A stretch of 64,000 bases of DNA from the NCBI GenBank assembly GCA_963783085.1, contig CAWAMJ010000007.1:124001-188000 (forward strand). The letters run 5' to 3'. This document shows positions 8,068 through 17,830 of this stretch, piece after piece; position 1 is the first letter of the stretch, and every line of letters begins with the position of its first letter. Made by a program: the position numbers and the translations under genes. The stretch comes from CAVYUC01 sp963783085. Lineage in GTDB: Bacteria; Bacteroidota; Bacteroidia; Bacteroidales; Prolixibacteraceae. The notes under the pieces are model-generated. The model did no database searches, was not told where the DNA came from, and worked only from the letters and a program-made list of their open reading frames with translations.

Positions 8068-10020
8068 TCAAACTGTAATGTAGGGCGCGATGTTCCGGTT
8101 GATTTCAATGCGGTTGAAGATGGATCGCATGATCCGGTTGTAGATTTCATCTTTCAGCACCAAATCCTCGATACCCGCATCGATGTTCGGATTATCGTTG
8201 ATTTCGATAACGTAAACTTCGCCGTTTATCATTTTAAGGTCTACGCCGTACAAGCCGTCTCCAATGAGTGAAGCAGCTTTTAACGCCGTTTTTACCACAA
8301 TTTCCGGTACGTCATCCAGCGGTACCGTATCCGAATCGCCGAATTTTTTCTTGCTTTTGCTGGCCCAGTCGTAAATCTGCCAGTGATTTTTCGCCATATA
8401 ATACCGGCAGGCATACAGCGGCGCCTGGTCAAGAATTCCAATACGCCAGTCGTATTCCGACGGCATAAATTCCTGAACAATGACCAAATCCGACAGTTTG
8501 AACAACTTTTTCAGCGACTGGTCAAGCTCTTCGCGGTTATTTACTTTTTCAACGCCCAGTGAAAAGGCGCTGTCGGGTTGTTTCAGCACCATTGGAAACG
8601 ACAGGTTGATTGCAGTTTTCAGGTAGTTCGATTTCGACAATACTAACGTTGCCGGTGTTTTTATTTTGTTTTGCCTCAACCGCTCGTTCTGAAAAATTTT
8701 ATTTGAACACCGCAAAATCGACCACGGATCATCAATTACCACAAGGCCTTCTGCATACGCCGAGCGCGAAAATTGATAGGTGTGGTCGTTTACATTGGTG
8801 GTTTCCCGGATAAAAAGCGCATCGAATTCGGGCAACTGGCTCAAATCGTCTTTGGTAATAAATTCGACGTAAAAGCCGTTTTTTTCGGCTGCTTTTTTGA
8901 AATTTTGCAGCGCCTCTTTATCCGATGGTGGATTTTTTTCATGCGGATTAACCAATATCGCCAAATCGTATTTGTAGTTTTTAAACCGCGGCCGGTTAAA
9001 CCGTTTTTTCGAAAAATAATCCCGGGCAAACTCCTGCACTTTTTCCATGTGATCCGGGTTTACTTTTTTCAAACTCAGCGGTATTACTTTTTGTACCAGC
9101 CACTTTTCCGTTTTCGTGAAATCGATCTGCAGCAACGGCGCTTCAAAAAGATGATAAAGTTTTTGTGCCAGCAGCCTGAATTTCGGATCGACCGGTTTAC
9201 CGAAATAAATAAACAGGCTCATTTTATTTCCTTCCACCTGTTTCAGGCTTTTCTGGATGTTTTCATCGATGTAGCCGGAAAGCGAACGGATGAGCGAAAC
9301 ACTTGAAAAATCGCGCAATGTAGTGACGTTTGGAATTACACGGTGGTCGCGGGCAGCCGCCAGCAACGAAACGTAATACCCCATTTTCTGGTACTGGTAC
9401 GAATTGCTCAGGTTAAAAATCCGCACGTTTTTCAGCGCCTGGAATTCCGGGTCAGTCATGTAATGGCGCGACGAAACCACTTTCACTCCTTCGATGTCGA
9501 GGTTCCAGCTTTTCGGGTTTCTCACGATAATGATGTTGGAGATGCTCTGTTTTTCGCTGTTTTCTTCCAGCATTTTTACCATTCGAACTCCATCTTCGTT
9601 CTTTGCGTAATATCCGGGTAAATCTTCGGTGACTTTAAATCCGAAATTGAGGTAATAACTGATTAAGCGTTTATCCGTTTTCCGCGCTTCAAGTGAGATG
9701 CGTTCAAATTTTTTGTTTTTCCCAAGGCTGATGATGTAATCCATTAAATTTTTTCCGATTCCGTTTCCCTGATAACCGGGCATAACCGCCACTGAGAAAA
9801 GCCGTAATGTTTTCGGATATAAAAATAACGTTGCCGAACCGGCGCGGGTGGTTGTTTTATTTTCACTGATTTCGGAAATGATGACGTGCTGAAAAGGGCT
9901 TGATATGCTGTATCGGATGGCGCGTCGGGTGCTTTGCTGATATTCGGGGAAACATGTTTTTTCCAATTCCTCGAGAAAATCAAGATCGCCGGATAATGAT
10001 TTTCGAATGGTAACCTTCAT
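8068..10020 (-). CDS. GNAT acetyltransferase fused to a RimK-like ATP-grasp ligase
   Basis: This 650-residue cytoplasmic protein has two enzymes in one chain. Residues 1-155 are a GNAT N-acetyltransferase: the acetyl-CoA loop is seen in VMPGYQGNGIGKNLM, and the C-terminal part in YYLNFGFKVTEDLPGYY. Residues about 160-320 match the extra N-terminal domain of 'RimK-like' proteins. Residues about 430-640 are an ATP-grasp ligase with MVLKQPDSAFSLGV, VQEFMPSEYDWRIGIL and the metal-binding YVIEINDNPNID. ATP-grasp enzymes of this type join a carboxylate to an amino group through an acyl-phosphate, often adding an amino acid to a peptide or small thiol. The pairing suggests that the product, or the amino group, is also acetylated; this is inference. 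The usual partner (a peptidase or glutamate-cysteine-ligase-like enzyme) is not adjacent. Confidence 0.8.
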   Translation of the reverse strand: MKVTIRKSLSGDLDFLEELEKTCFPEYQQSTRRAIRYSISSPFQHVIISEISENKTTTRAGSATLFLYPKTLRLFSVAVMPGYQGNGIGKNLMDYIISLGKNKKFERISLEARKTDKRLISYYLNFGFKVTEDLPGYYAKNEDGVRMVKMLEENSEKQSISNIIIVRNPKSWNLDIEGVKVVSSRHYMTDPEFQALKNVRIFNLSNSYQYQKMGYYVSLLAAARDHRVIPNVTTLRDFSSVSLIRSLSGYIDENIQKSLKQVEGNKMSLFIYFGKPVDPKFRLLAQKLYHLFEAPLLQIDFTKTEKWLVQKVIPLSLKKVNPDHMEKVQEFARDYFSKKRFNRPRFKNYKYDLAILVNPHEKNPPSDKEALQNFKKAAEKNGFYVEFITKDDLSQLPEFDALFIRETTNVNDHTYQFSRSAYAEGLVVIDDPWSILRCSNKIFQNERLRQNKIKTPATLVLSKSNYLKTAINLSFPMVLKQPDSAFSLGVEKVNNREELDQSLKKLFKLSDLVIVQEFMPSEYDWRIGILDQAPLYACRYYMAKNHWQIYDWASKSKKKFGDSDTVPLDDVPEIVVKTALKAASLIGDGLYGVDLKMINGEVYVIEINDNPNIDAGIEDLVLKDEIYNRIMRSIFNRIEINRNIAPYITV

Positions 10021-10305
10021 ATGTTTTTCTAAATGAATTCAACTAAAATTATTAATGAAATGTCTTAAAAACTGAATCAAATGTATATCAAATTTTCTTA
10101 TCATTTTCAATGGAAGAAAAAAAAACAGGTTGATGATAATATGAATAAAAAGTGCTGTTTTCATTGGGTTTTACAGATATTCTCAACGGCCGGGTTACAA
10201 TCTCTTCAGAAATAAAATACCGCGGTATTTTGTCTGATATGTTTTCATTTAACTGCATTGTGCCCTGTAAAACATTCCGCTAAGGCGATTGTTTAACCGC
10301 CTGTT

Positions 10306-10872
10306 TTATTCCTCGTTCCCGGAAATTTCGAACACAAATTCCGACAGATCTTTTCGCAACATGTGCTGCTTTTGTCGTTGTTGTTGAACTTCCGAAGGAT
10401 TTTTCCCTTCTGCCGGATAACCGACGGCAATTACAGTAACCGGTTCATATTCTTCCGGATTGAGTTTTAAATATCCTGTAGCTTTTTCCCTGTCGAAACC
10501 GCCCATCTGATGTACCTGCAAACCCATTTCAGCCGCTTGTATGGCAATCGAAAAATTGGCAGCGCCAACGTCGTGCATAGCCTTTCCGTTTGGAAGGTTG
10601 TTGTAGTTTAAATGCTTTTTCATCACCGAAATGATTAATACCTGTGCATCTTTCGCCCAGGATGGGTTGTTGCCGGTTAAAACGTCAACCAGCTCATCGA
10701 ACTCTTTTCGGTTCTCCCGCCGGACATAAAAATAGTTCCACGGCTGCTCGTTTCTTGACGATGGCGCCAAACGTGCCGCTTTGAACAACAGCTCAATCAT
10801 TTCGCCGGTGATCGGCTTATCTGAAAAGCCGCGCGGGCTCCACCTGTTTTGTATAGCTTTGTTTAACTGCAT
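10306..10872 (-). CDS. Nitroreductase family protein
   Basis: A 188-residue soluble FMN-dependent oxidoreductase. The N-terminus has the classic R-x-S-x-R-x-F pattern (NRWSPRGFSDKPI) that contacts the FMN phosphate. It is followed by AARLAPSSRNEQPWNYFYV, and later by VGAANFSIAIQAAEMGL, typical of the dimer-interface helix. Enzymes of this family reduce nitro-aromatics, quinones or enones using NAD(P)H; the physiological substrate is unknown. The start at 10872 (MQLNKAIQNR) fits the family better than the ORF start nine codons upstream. It stands alone, with 285 bp of featureless AT-rich DNA downstream. Confidence 0.82.
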   Translation of the reverse strand: MQLNKAIQNRWSPRGFSDKPITGEMIELLFKAARLAPSSRNEQPWNYFYVRRENRKEFDELVDVLTGNNPSWAKDAQVLIISVMKKHLNYNNLPNGKAMHDVGAANFSIAIQAAEMGLQVHQMGGFDREKATGYLKLNPEEYEPVTVIAVGYPAEGKNPSEVQQQRQKQHMLRKDLSEFVFEISGNEE

Positions 10873-11031
10873 ATGTTCCCGTTTTAAAACCCCCAACAAA
10901 TCAAAATTAGATTAGTTTCATCTGTTAATCCGTGCAGGTTTTGGAATGTATGTGATAAATAAATTAAGGCGCACTTTTTTCTATGCGGGGAATTTTTGAT
11001 GTTTCAGGCATAAGTGAATCCAACAGGATAC

Positions 11032-12732
11032 TTAAAGTATAACCACCGGTCCAATGAGCCCGGTTTTTAAGGGTTTATCTTCTTTGTTCCGGTTGTTTTC
11101 CGCCCAGAGTTTTGCCATCGGATTTTCTTCCATGGTTTTCGAGTTGCAGAAGTTCCACAGCAGTGTGGTGACTTTTATTTGCAAATCGTTTTTTCCTGGT
11201 TTGACCGCATTCGAAATATCGAACGTTTTTTCGCCCCACCACTTCACACCCAAATTTTTGTCGTTTAAGATCACTTCCGCAGTTTCGGAAATTTTTCCCA
11301 GATCGAGCTGCCTTTCGTTACCTTTTGCTTCAAATTGTTTTTGATAAATAATTGTCCCGCCAAAATTTTCAATCCCCTGAATTTTTGAAACATCGCCCAA
11401 TTCAACAATGGTTTTTTCTACCGCTTCTCCTTCGGGAAATTTAAATTCCGCCTGCCAGTTTCGGCTGATATCCTGTTCTTTACCTGCAGGAACCTGCGGT
11501 TCTTTTTTTACCGTTCCTTTTTCTTCGGAGAAAACCAGCAACAGTGATTCCAGCGGTTTTAAATGAATGGCTACATTTTTTCGGTTGTAGGAATAAAGCG
11601 CTTTTTCACCCGTTTCGGCATTCCAGTTCCAGGGGGATAAATATTCAGTTTCAAATTCGGCATCAAAAGCAATTGATTTGTCGCGATTCTGGTTGGAAAA
11701 GAAGAAAACCGGATTGCCTTCATTTTCAGCCTGATAGATGTATAACCGTTCGTCGGGAACGGAAATTTTAACTCCCGGATGGATTTCGTTTGACGACAAT
11801 AAGTTGCCTGTCCAATTTGTTAACTCCCTGACGTTTTCCGGCGGTGTATCCACAACTTTCACATTGTTCGGATAATTATCGACCAGCGCCCTGCTTTTTG
11901 TTTCCACGACTGAATTGTTTTTGAATTCCATTCCCGGTCCTTTTGCCGGATACGTGCCGATGAAAATAATTTTACCGCCTGTTTTCGCATAATCCAGGAG
12001 CGAATCGATGAATTCCGGTTCACAAATCTGCATGTTGCAAATAACAACCGCCTGGTAACTCATCGGTCCGAAATTGATTTTGCCGTTATCATAAACGGCG
12101 TTCGAAAATACGCGCGGATTGAGGTAATCAGAACAATAGCCATGATGATTCATCGCCTGCCAAACACTGTGCAGGTACCACGGTTCTGTAAGAATGGGAG
12201 TCCGATCGAGACCGGTTTCGCTCCACCGGTCTGCGGTAGGACCAATAATTGCAACCTGGCTCACTGCCTGGGAATGTTGAAAAACCGTGCATAAACGGGC
12301 GGCATAGTCCGACCAAAGTCCGAGGTATGGAAACCATGGATTTTTTTCATTAAAATAGGTTCCATATCGAACCCATCCCGGAAAACCGGCCTCCGGCGGA
12401 GAATAATTCCAACCGTGCAAAACCAGGTGATTGATTCCTGTAACAATATCAATATCAGTGGCTTGTTTGATGTATTCCAGCGATGCCGAAAACACTCCCG
12501 ACGTATTTGTCATGGCTTCGCACGAAGCAACTTTTAATCCGCGCAAATGCGCTGCCGACGATGTGTATTTATCCCAGACAGCATACCTGATTTGGTCGAG
12601 TTGTGTGGCTGACCAGCCGCCGTTAAACAGCCACTGATCGCCTTCGGGAATATCCGGGATCATATTCCCGTCGAGTAAATCGGTGGGAATCCAGGGAAAT
12701 CCGTACGCCTGGTAACGACTTTTCACTCCCAT
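11032..12732 (-). pseudogene. C-terminal part of a frameshifted GH106-like glycoside hydrolase
   Basis: This 566-codon frame continues the gene whose N-terminal half lies at 12723-13787. Reading further upstream in the same frame restores the conserved run 'TEHFIITFHEWCHKMGVKSRYQAYG', so the true join lies near 12775-12779 and the ATG at 12732 is not the native start. Content: the rest of the catalytic (beta/alpha)8 domain with VASCEAMTNTSGVF and VLHGWNYSPPEAGFPGW. A middle domain follows (VICNMQICEPEFIDSLLDYAKTGG-type). Last comes a C-terminal jelly-roll resembling the GH2 sugar-binding domain (AEVILNDKNLGVKWW). Together the fragments span about 918 codons, a normal length for GH106-like alpha-L-rhamnosidase relatives. 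Activity on rhamnose is plausible, not shown. Confidence 0.72.
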
Positions 12733-13787
12733 TTTGTGGCACCATTCATGGAACGTAATGATAAAATGTTCCGTAAAAAGCTGTGAAAGAGTGAGTAGTA
12801 ATCGTACCTCACACGCTGTAGAGTATCGGCGAAATCACCTTCGGCTTTTATTTCTGAATTTAAAATCAGCGGAAGAAATTCCCGGACATCATAACCATTT
12901 CTCGTTTCGAATTCGATTCTGAAATCGCTTGTCCAGTTGGCGCCGCTCAATTCGATGCTGTCGCAGAACATGGAACGAAGGTAGTCACCAAAGTCATTGC
13001 CCAGTGTGTTTTTCAAACCTTCGGAAGTGCGGTTCAGGTATTTTTCAACGGCAGTTTTATTGAAATGATCGAGCACCGGCCCATCGCCGCCCGGCGCGCC
13101 ATGCATCACGTCCCTGAACTTGTTGCGCCAACTGATGATGTTAATTTCAAACTTACCCGCCGGAACTTCGATTTGGTCGTTGATGTTTTTTGTCACATCG
13201 GTAACATCGCTTTGCTTTTTCACCGGAACCGGAATCAGCAGCGCCTGTTTTATCTCTGCGCCTTCATTTAGGTTGGTTTTGTTAAAAAAGTAGTTGCCTG
13301 GTCCGGTAATTTGTTCCGTATATAAATCGAATCCCTGGATGGTTTCCTCATCTTTTAAGAACTTTCCTCCAAACGGCCAGCCCGTCCCGATGATCATATC
13401 GGAAACCATTCCCAGGTCTTTTCCTTTTTCAAGGGCAGCTTTAAGCACATCCAGCCATTCATTACCCAACCATTCCAATGGTGTTCCTGTTGGATTTTTT
13501 ATAGCAGGATTAAGTGCTATCGGATTGATTTCCACACCGCCGGCGCCGGCACTTTGCATGATTTCGAGCTCGCGTTCAACTTCTTGCTTTGTTACGCGGT
13601 TGCCGTTCCACCACCAGCGGTAAAAAGGCCTCGCGCCCGAAGGTGGGGAAACAAACAAATCATACAAATCATTTACTGATTTTGCAGTTGCGGAACATGA
13701 ATTTAAAAAAGGAGACGAAACAGTGAAATAAGCTGTGCCAGCTCCGATGGTTTTCAAAAATTGTCGACGGGCAATGTTCGATTTCAT
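12723..13787 (-). pseudogene. N-terminal part of the frameshifted GH106-like glycoside hydrolase
   Basis: The 354-codon frame begins with a twin-arginine-like export signal (ARRQFLKTIGAG) and a possible lipobox at LNSC. It then has the family opening RPFYRWWWNGNRVTKQEV, in which the Trp-rich stretch and the 'ME.AGAGGVEINP' segment belong to GH106-like catalytic domains. About 336 residues are in the correct frame. The last 18 (ending NGATKWE) are out of frame because the T run read on the minus strand at 12779-12775 is one base short: six Ts instead of five would restore SFFTEHFIITF. Start at 13787 is chosen because the signal begins there. The break may be real decay, a reversible slip or a sequencing error. 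Confidence 0.75.
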
Positions 13788-14044
13788 AGATTCAGGTTTT
13801 GAAATGGAAATGTACAAAAATAAGCTAAAAACGGAGATGTTCTGCATGTAGAAATATATCCCGGTTTGTACAGTGGTTTCAACAGCATGAAATGTTGCTG
13901 ACCGTTTCGGTTTTCCGGTGTAACGTACATGTTATCAGAGTTTAATGCCTTATTCGCCGGCAACAGCTTTGTGTACGGCATTTTTCAGGCATCAATTTCG
14001 ATGATTTCCTGTGTTGGGTATTGTCACTTGAAAAATTAAATGAA

Positions 14045-14773
14045 ATGAAAACATACATCGGTTGCAGCGGGTTCCATTATTCTGACTGGAAAAAGAAGTT
14101 TTATCCCGAAGATTTGCCAAAGAAAAACTGGCTCGAATTTTATGCTGAACAGTTCAACACCGTGGAAATCAATAACACGTTCTACAAAATGCCTGAGGAA
14201 AAAGATTTGAAAAAATGGAAGGAAACCACCCCGGCTTCGTTCCAGTTTACTTTAAAGGCAAACCGCTACTTTACACATCAGAAAAAGCTGAACATCGACG
14301 ATGATTTTAAAGACCGGTTCAGCTCGTTTATGGATGCAGCCAGCGTAATGGACAAAAAACTGGGTTGCATTCTGTGGCAGCTGCCGCGCAATCAGCACAA
14401 AGATGTGTCGAAAATTGAAAGCCTTGGAAAATTATTGAACGACACCAGCCATCATGTAATCGAATTCCGGCATGAATCCTGGTTCGATGAAGAGGTGTAC
14501 GGGGCGCTTTCGGATTACAAGCTGTCGTTTTGTATTTTGTCGGCGCCCGATAAGCTACCGGAAGAAACACTTGCCACTTCCAAAGTAGCTTATCTGAGGC
14601 TGCATGGCAAAAAAGACTGGTACCGCTATAATTATTCGGATAATGAATTGAAAACCTGGCACAAACGGTTAAAAGGTTTAAAGAACGTAACCGAACTGTA
14701 TGTTTATTTCAACAACGATTATGAGGCGCATGCGGTGGAAAACGCCAAAACATTAAAATCGTATTTCGAATAA
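14045..14773 (+). CDS. DUF72 family protein (YecE-like)
   Basis: A 242-residue cytoplasmic protein. The opening YIGCSGFHYSDWKKKFYPE and the EINNTFYKMPEE motif are the signature of the DUF72/YecE family, a TIM-barrel group of unknown activity. Further family motifs are LWQLPRNQHKD, VIEFRHESWFDEEVY and the late AYLRLHGKKDWYRYNYSD. Conserved acidic and histidine residues in these motifs suggest a metal-dependent enzyme, but none has been established. I start at ATG 14045 (MKTYIG) rather than 14021 because the family begins at this point. It converges with the alcohol dehydrogenase gene, leaving only 9 bp between the two stops. Confidence 0.85.
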   Translation: MKTYIGCSGFHYSDWKKKFYPEDLPKKNWLEFYAEQFNTVEINNTFYKMPEEKDLKKWKETTPASFQFTLKANRYFTHQKKLNIDDDFKDRFSSFMDAASVMDKKLGCILWQLPRNQHKDVSKIESLGKLLNDTSHHVIEFRHESWFDEEVYGALSDYKLSFCILSAPDKLPEETLATSKVAYLRLHGKKDWYRYNYSDNELKTWHKRLKGLKNVTELYVYFNNDYEAHAVENAKTLKSYFE

Positions 14774-14782
14774 CCTGTATTT

Positions 14783-15937
14783 TTAAAGGCGTTCTTTTAA
14801 AATGGCGCCAACTTCATTGTAATCGATGTCTTCTTTTTCACCGATTTTGCTTCCGCGCTGCCGAAAGCGCCCGGTAATTTTATCGATAGTGCCGGCCGGA
14901 ACATTGTAATCGGGCAGGGTAGTGGGCACTCCGAGCGATTCGAAAAATTCAACCGTTTTAGCAATGGCACGGTCAATCCTTTCCTCGTCGCTTCCTGTTT
15001 TTATATTCCAAACGCGTTCGCCGTACTGTAGAATCTTATTCTTTTTGTTTTCGCGCTTAATGTGCATCATGCCCGGCATAACAATAGCCAGAGTTCGTGC
15101 GTGGTCAATTCCATGGTAGGCAGTGAGTTCATGGCCAATCATGTGGGTTGCCCAGTCTTGCGGAACTCCTGCGCCAATCAATCCATTTAGTGCCATGGTT
15201 GCGCTCCACATAAAATTGGCGGCTGCATCGTAATCGCCACGGTTGGCCAAAACTTTTGGCCCTTCCTCAATCAGCGTAACCAAAATACTTTCTGCAAACC
15301 GGTCCTGGATGGGGGAATTTACATCGAACGTGAGGTATTGTTCCATCACATGAATAAACGCGTCAACAATACCATTTGCCACCTGCTTTTCAGGAAGTGT
15401 AAATACACACTCCGGATCAAGAATGGAAAACTGCGGCATTACCTTCGGCGAACCGAAAGAAAGTTTTTCCTGTGTCGAATTTCGCGATATCACGGCATTG
15501 CCGTTCATTTCCGATCCGGTGGCAGGCAAAGTGAGCACACTGCCAATCGGGAGCGCTTCTTTTACTTCCGCGCTTTCGGAAAGGATTTCCCAGGGATCTT
15601 CACCAGGGTAACAGACTGCAGCTGCAATGAATTTTGTAGCATCGAGCACCGAACCACCGCCTACCGACAACAGGTAACCGATGTTTTCGTTTTTTATCAT
15701 TTCAACTGCTTTCATGCAGGTTTCGTAACGCGGATTTGGTTCGATTCCGCCGAATTCAAAAAGAGATGCTCCTTTCAGTGCATTTTTTACTTCATCGTAA
15801 ACACCCGTGCGTTTAATGCTGCCACCGCCGTATGTCATTAATATTTTCGCATTTGCAGGCACTTCTCCTGCCACTTTCGGAATAGTACCTTTTCCGAAAA
15901 TAATTTTAACCGGGTTCTTGTATTCAAAATTGTACAT
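14783..15937 (-). CDS. Iron-containing alcohol dehydrogenase, YqhD/BDH type
   Basis: A 384-residue NAD(P)H-dependent dehydrogenase that reduces aldehydes, typically C3-C4 or toxic aldehydes, to alcohols. The cofactor-binding GGGSVLDATK lies near residue 93. The metal ligands of the family are seen in IVDAFIHVMEQY (Asp and His), HMIGHELTAYHG and GIDHARTLAIV. The early MTYGGGSIKRTGVYDEV is typical of the butanol dehydrogenase/YqhD branch, and the length matches E. coli YqhD (387). It is a single gene with its own promoter region to the right (15938 onwards), divergent from the membrane protein at 16021. A role in aldehyde detoxification or redox balance is inferred. Confidence 0.87.
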   Translation of the reverse strand: MYNFEYKNPVKIIFGKGTIPKVAGEVPANAKILMTYGGGSIKRTGVYDEVKNALKGASLFEFGGIEPNPRYETCMKAVEMIKNENIGYLLSVGGGSVLDATKFIAAAVCYPGEDPWEILSESAEVKEALPIGSVLTLPATGSEMNGNAVISRNSTQEKLSFGSPKVMPQFSILDPECVFTLPEKQVANGIVDAFIHVMEQYLTFDVNSPIQDRFAESILVTLIEEGPKVLANRGDYDAAANFMWSATMALNGLIGAGVPQDWATHMIGHELTAYHGIDHARTLAIVMPGMMHIKRENKKNKILQYGERVWNIKTGSDEERIDRAIAKTVEFFESLGVPTTLPDYNVPAGTIDKITGRFRQRGSKIGEKEDIDYNEVGAILKERL

Positions 15938-16020
15938 CAGGTTTTAATTTTATAGATTTAAAAACAGTATTATATTACAAGCTGAATCATGTTTTGTTTT
16001 GCTTGCAAAAATATTTCAAA

Positions 16021-16605
16021 ATGAGGTTAAAATCAAAACGCTCGAAATCAAAATCCAACTTTAGAACCAGTATTCCGGAATATAATGACGAAGAAATATT
16101 AAATATTCTCCGGAAAAGGAAATATTATCAGCCTGAGGCTGCTGAAATGGCAAAGCAGGAAGCGATAAAAAGAGGGCTGATTAACCATGAACAGGATTTA
16201 CCGGACGGGGAATTTCATGTGCCGCCTTTAAAATTCCGGCTTTTCCCCGAAATTGAGGATGAGAGAAACCGGAACAAAATCCGAAAAAGCATTGCCCGCG
16301 GATTACTCATTGCCGCCATTTTACCTGTGGTATGGGGATTTCTGCAGTTTAATCAGGGAAAAACAATTGAAGGTTCACTGTTGGTTTTTGGCGGGTTGCT
16401 TTGGATTTTATTTTCATCGTACCTCGTTAAAAATGCCGATAAAACCGTTATTTCTGTTTTATTAGTACTTGCCGGAATATCGTTTTTATACCTCGCAAAA
16501 TTACTGTTAGCGCGGAAAACATTCATTATCATGGATGGTTTTATCGCAATTGTTTTGTTCGGATTCGTCGTTTATGGTCTGCTTTATATCCGAAAGCTGA
16601 AATAA
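16021..16605 (+). CDS. Four-helix membrane protein of unknown function
   Basis: A 194-residue protein. The N-terminal 85 residues are charged and cytoplasmic, with a helix pair 'EEILNILRKRKYYQPEAAEMA' that I have no function for. Four hydrophobic segments follow, at about 95-113, 117-138, 144-166 and 169-191. The start at 16021 gives a Lys/Arg/Ser-rich beginning; an in-frame Met nine codons earlier is possible but adds an unlikely FCLQKYFK stretch. No family is recognised. It is followed by a family B repeat and then by the DUF2807 gene. Confidence 0.6.
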   Translation: MRLKSKRSKSKSNFRTSIPEYNDEEILNILRKRKYYQPEAAEMAKQEAIKRGLINHEQDLPDGEFHVPPLKFRLFPEIEDERNRNKIRKSIARGLLIAAILPVVWGFLQFNQGKTIEGSLLVFGGLLWILFSSYLVKNADKTVISVLLVLAGISFLYLAKLLLARKTFIIMDGFIAIVLFGFVVYGLLYIRKLK

Positions 16606-16632
16606 ACCATTGTTTTTTAATGTCGTTTAGTC

Positions 16633-16710
16633 AACGCTGTCAAGTCTAAAGATGTTGACAGATTACCAGCAGCAAAGACTTGTCAGCGTTCGCAGAACCT
16701 GACAACGTCA
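16633..16710 (-). repeat. Short palindromic repeat, family B, copy 2
   Basis: A 78-bp relative of the element at 6434-6523, in reverse orientation. Its 26-nt hairpin at 16680-16705 (TTGTCAG, GTTC, loop GCA, GAAC, CTGACAA) differs from copy 1 by a paired change, GTTC/GAAC instead of GTCC/GGAC, so base pairing is kept. Ends are AACGCTGTCA and GACAACGT. It lies 1.8 kb before an HUH transposase gene of the kind that can act on such hairpins. Confidence 0.6.
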
Positions 16711-16878
16711 ACCAGATATGAAGAATATAACCCACTAATGAAAAGACATTACATTATTTTTTTGAAAATAAAGTAACTTAATTACCGGCAGTTCGTCTAA
16801 AAATTACCGGCGTTCATCGATTTAATTGCAAAATTCAATGGGCGCCGGATAATTTTGTACAGGAAAAAATTCTAAACC

Positions 16879-17577
16879 ATGAAAAGTATTTCTTTTATTG
16901 CAATTGCAATTTTGCTACTGGTTTCGTTTCAATCGTTTTCACAAGACGACGACGATTGGGCAACGAAAACTTACCGTCCCGGCGAATTTACAGGAATTAA
17001 ACTTGAAGGCGGTTTTCGTGTTTTCCTCATTCAGGGGAACGAGAATACAATAACTGTAAAAGCTACCGATAGCGAAGTATTCGACCAGATTGAGGTTAAA
17101 ACCGGTAACGACGAATTAAAGCTGGAGGTGGACCGGAAAACTTTCAATTTCAATCGGGTAAACCTGTACATTACTTTTAAAACTCTGGAAAGCATTAAAA
17201 TAGAAGGTGGGGTGAAATTGTCCACGCGGGGTTATCTCAATTTGAATGACTTATCGGTTGCCGTAGAAGGAGGCGCGAAAATAGAGCTCGATGTCAAAGC
17301 CGAAAACGTTCAGATTTCCGGTGAAGGCGGGGTTTTATTCGAATTAAAGGGAGTGGCGGAAAGTCTCGATGTAAAGGTTTCCGGCGCCGGCCACGTAAAC
17401 GCCGATGAGCTAAAAACGAAAGATGTAACATTTAGGGTGGAAGGCGTTGGCACCGGTTCGGTTTATGCCACCAAAACGCTGAATGCCTCTATACAGGGAG
17501 TAGGCAAAGTCAGGTATCGCGGGAACCCCGAAGTAACAAAATATATTGATGGCGTAGGTTCGGTCACGGGAAATTAA
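16879..17577 (+). CDS. Secreted DUF2807 (head-GIN domain) protein
   Basis: A 232-residue exported protein with a Sec signal peptide (residues 1-21, cut after QSFSQ). The rest is a right-handed beta-helix typical of DUF2807: FTGIKLEGGFRVFL near the start, then regularly spaced IEGG, VEGG and GEGG turns (ESIKIEGGVK, LSVAVEGGAK, VQISGEGGV, VKVSGAGHV, FRVEGVGTG). Such proteins are common in Bacteroidota; they are thought to be periplasmic or surface proteins, but no activity is established. It ends 63 bp before a strong bidirectional terminator. Confidence 0.82.
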   Translation: MKSISFIAIAILLLVSFQSFSQDDDDWATKTYRPGEFTGIKLEGGFRVFLIQGNENTITVKATDSEVFDQIEVKTGNDELKLEVDRKTFNFNRVNLYITFKTLESIKIEGGVKLSTRGYLNLNDLSVAVEGGAKIELDVKAENVQISGEGGVLFELKGVAESLDVKVSGAGHVNADELKTKDVTFRVEGVGTGSVYATKTLNASIQGVGKVRYRGNPEVTKYIDGVGSVTGN

Positions 17578-17640
17578 CAAAAGACGCTTCGCCGGCTGTA
17601 CTTGTGCCGGCATTTTCTATATGGTTTGGTTTAGTTATAA

Positions 17641-17670
17641 AAAAGGCTGTCGGGAAACCGGCAGCCTTTT
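17641..17670. terminator. Bidirectional terminator hairpin, copy 1
   Basis: A 13-bp stem (AAAAGGCTGTCGG at 17641-17653 with CCGGCAGCCTTTT at 17658-17670) is closed by a GAAA tetraloop. The A-rich left and T-rich right arms let it work on both strands. It ends the DUF2807 gene. A near-identical hairpin at 19079-19108 lies on the other side of the transposase island. Confidence 0.85.
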
Positions 17671-17830
17671 GAAGGTTTTATGTTCTTATTTTATCCCAGA
17701 TCAGGAAAAGACACGTTAGTTGAATAGTTTTACAATAAGGTTCTTGAAGGTTTGCATATACGAAAGAAGGTTTTTTTCCAGTTGAAGAAAACTACATTTA
17801 CTTCACAAAGCTTGACGTTCATGAAATTAA

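Noticed and set aside
11032..13847. Two separate genes for the GH106-like region
   Set aside because: The second ORF has no own family start, and the conserved sequence reads continuously across a one-base shift, so it is one broken gene.
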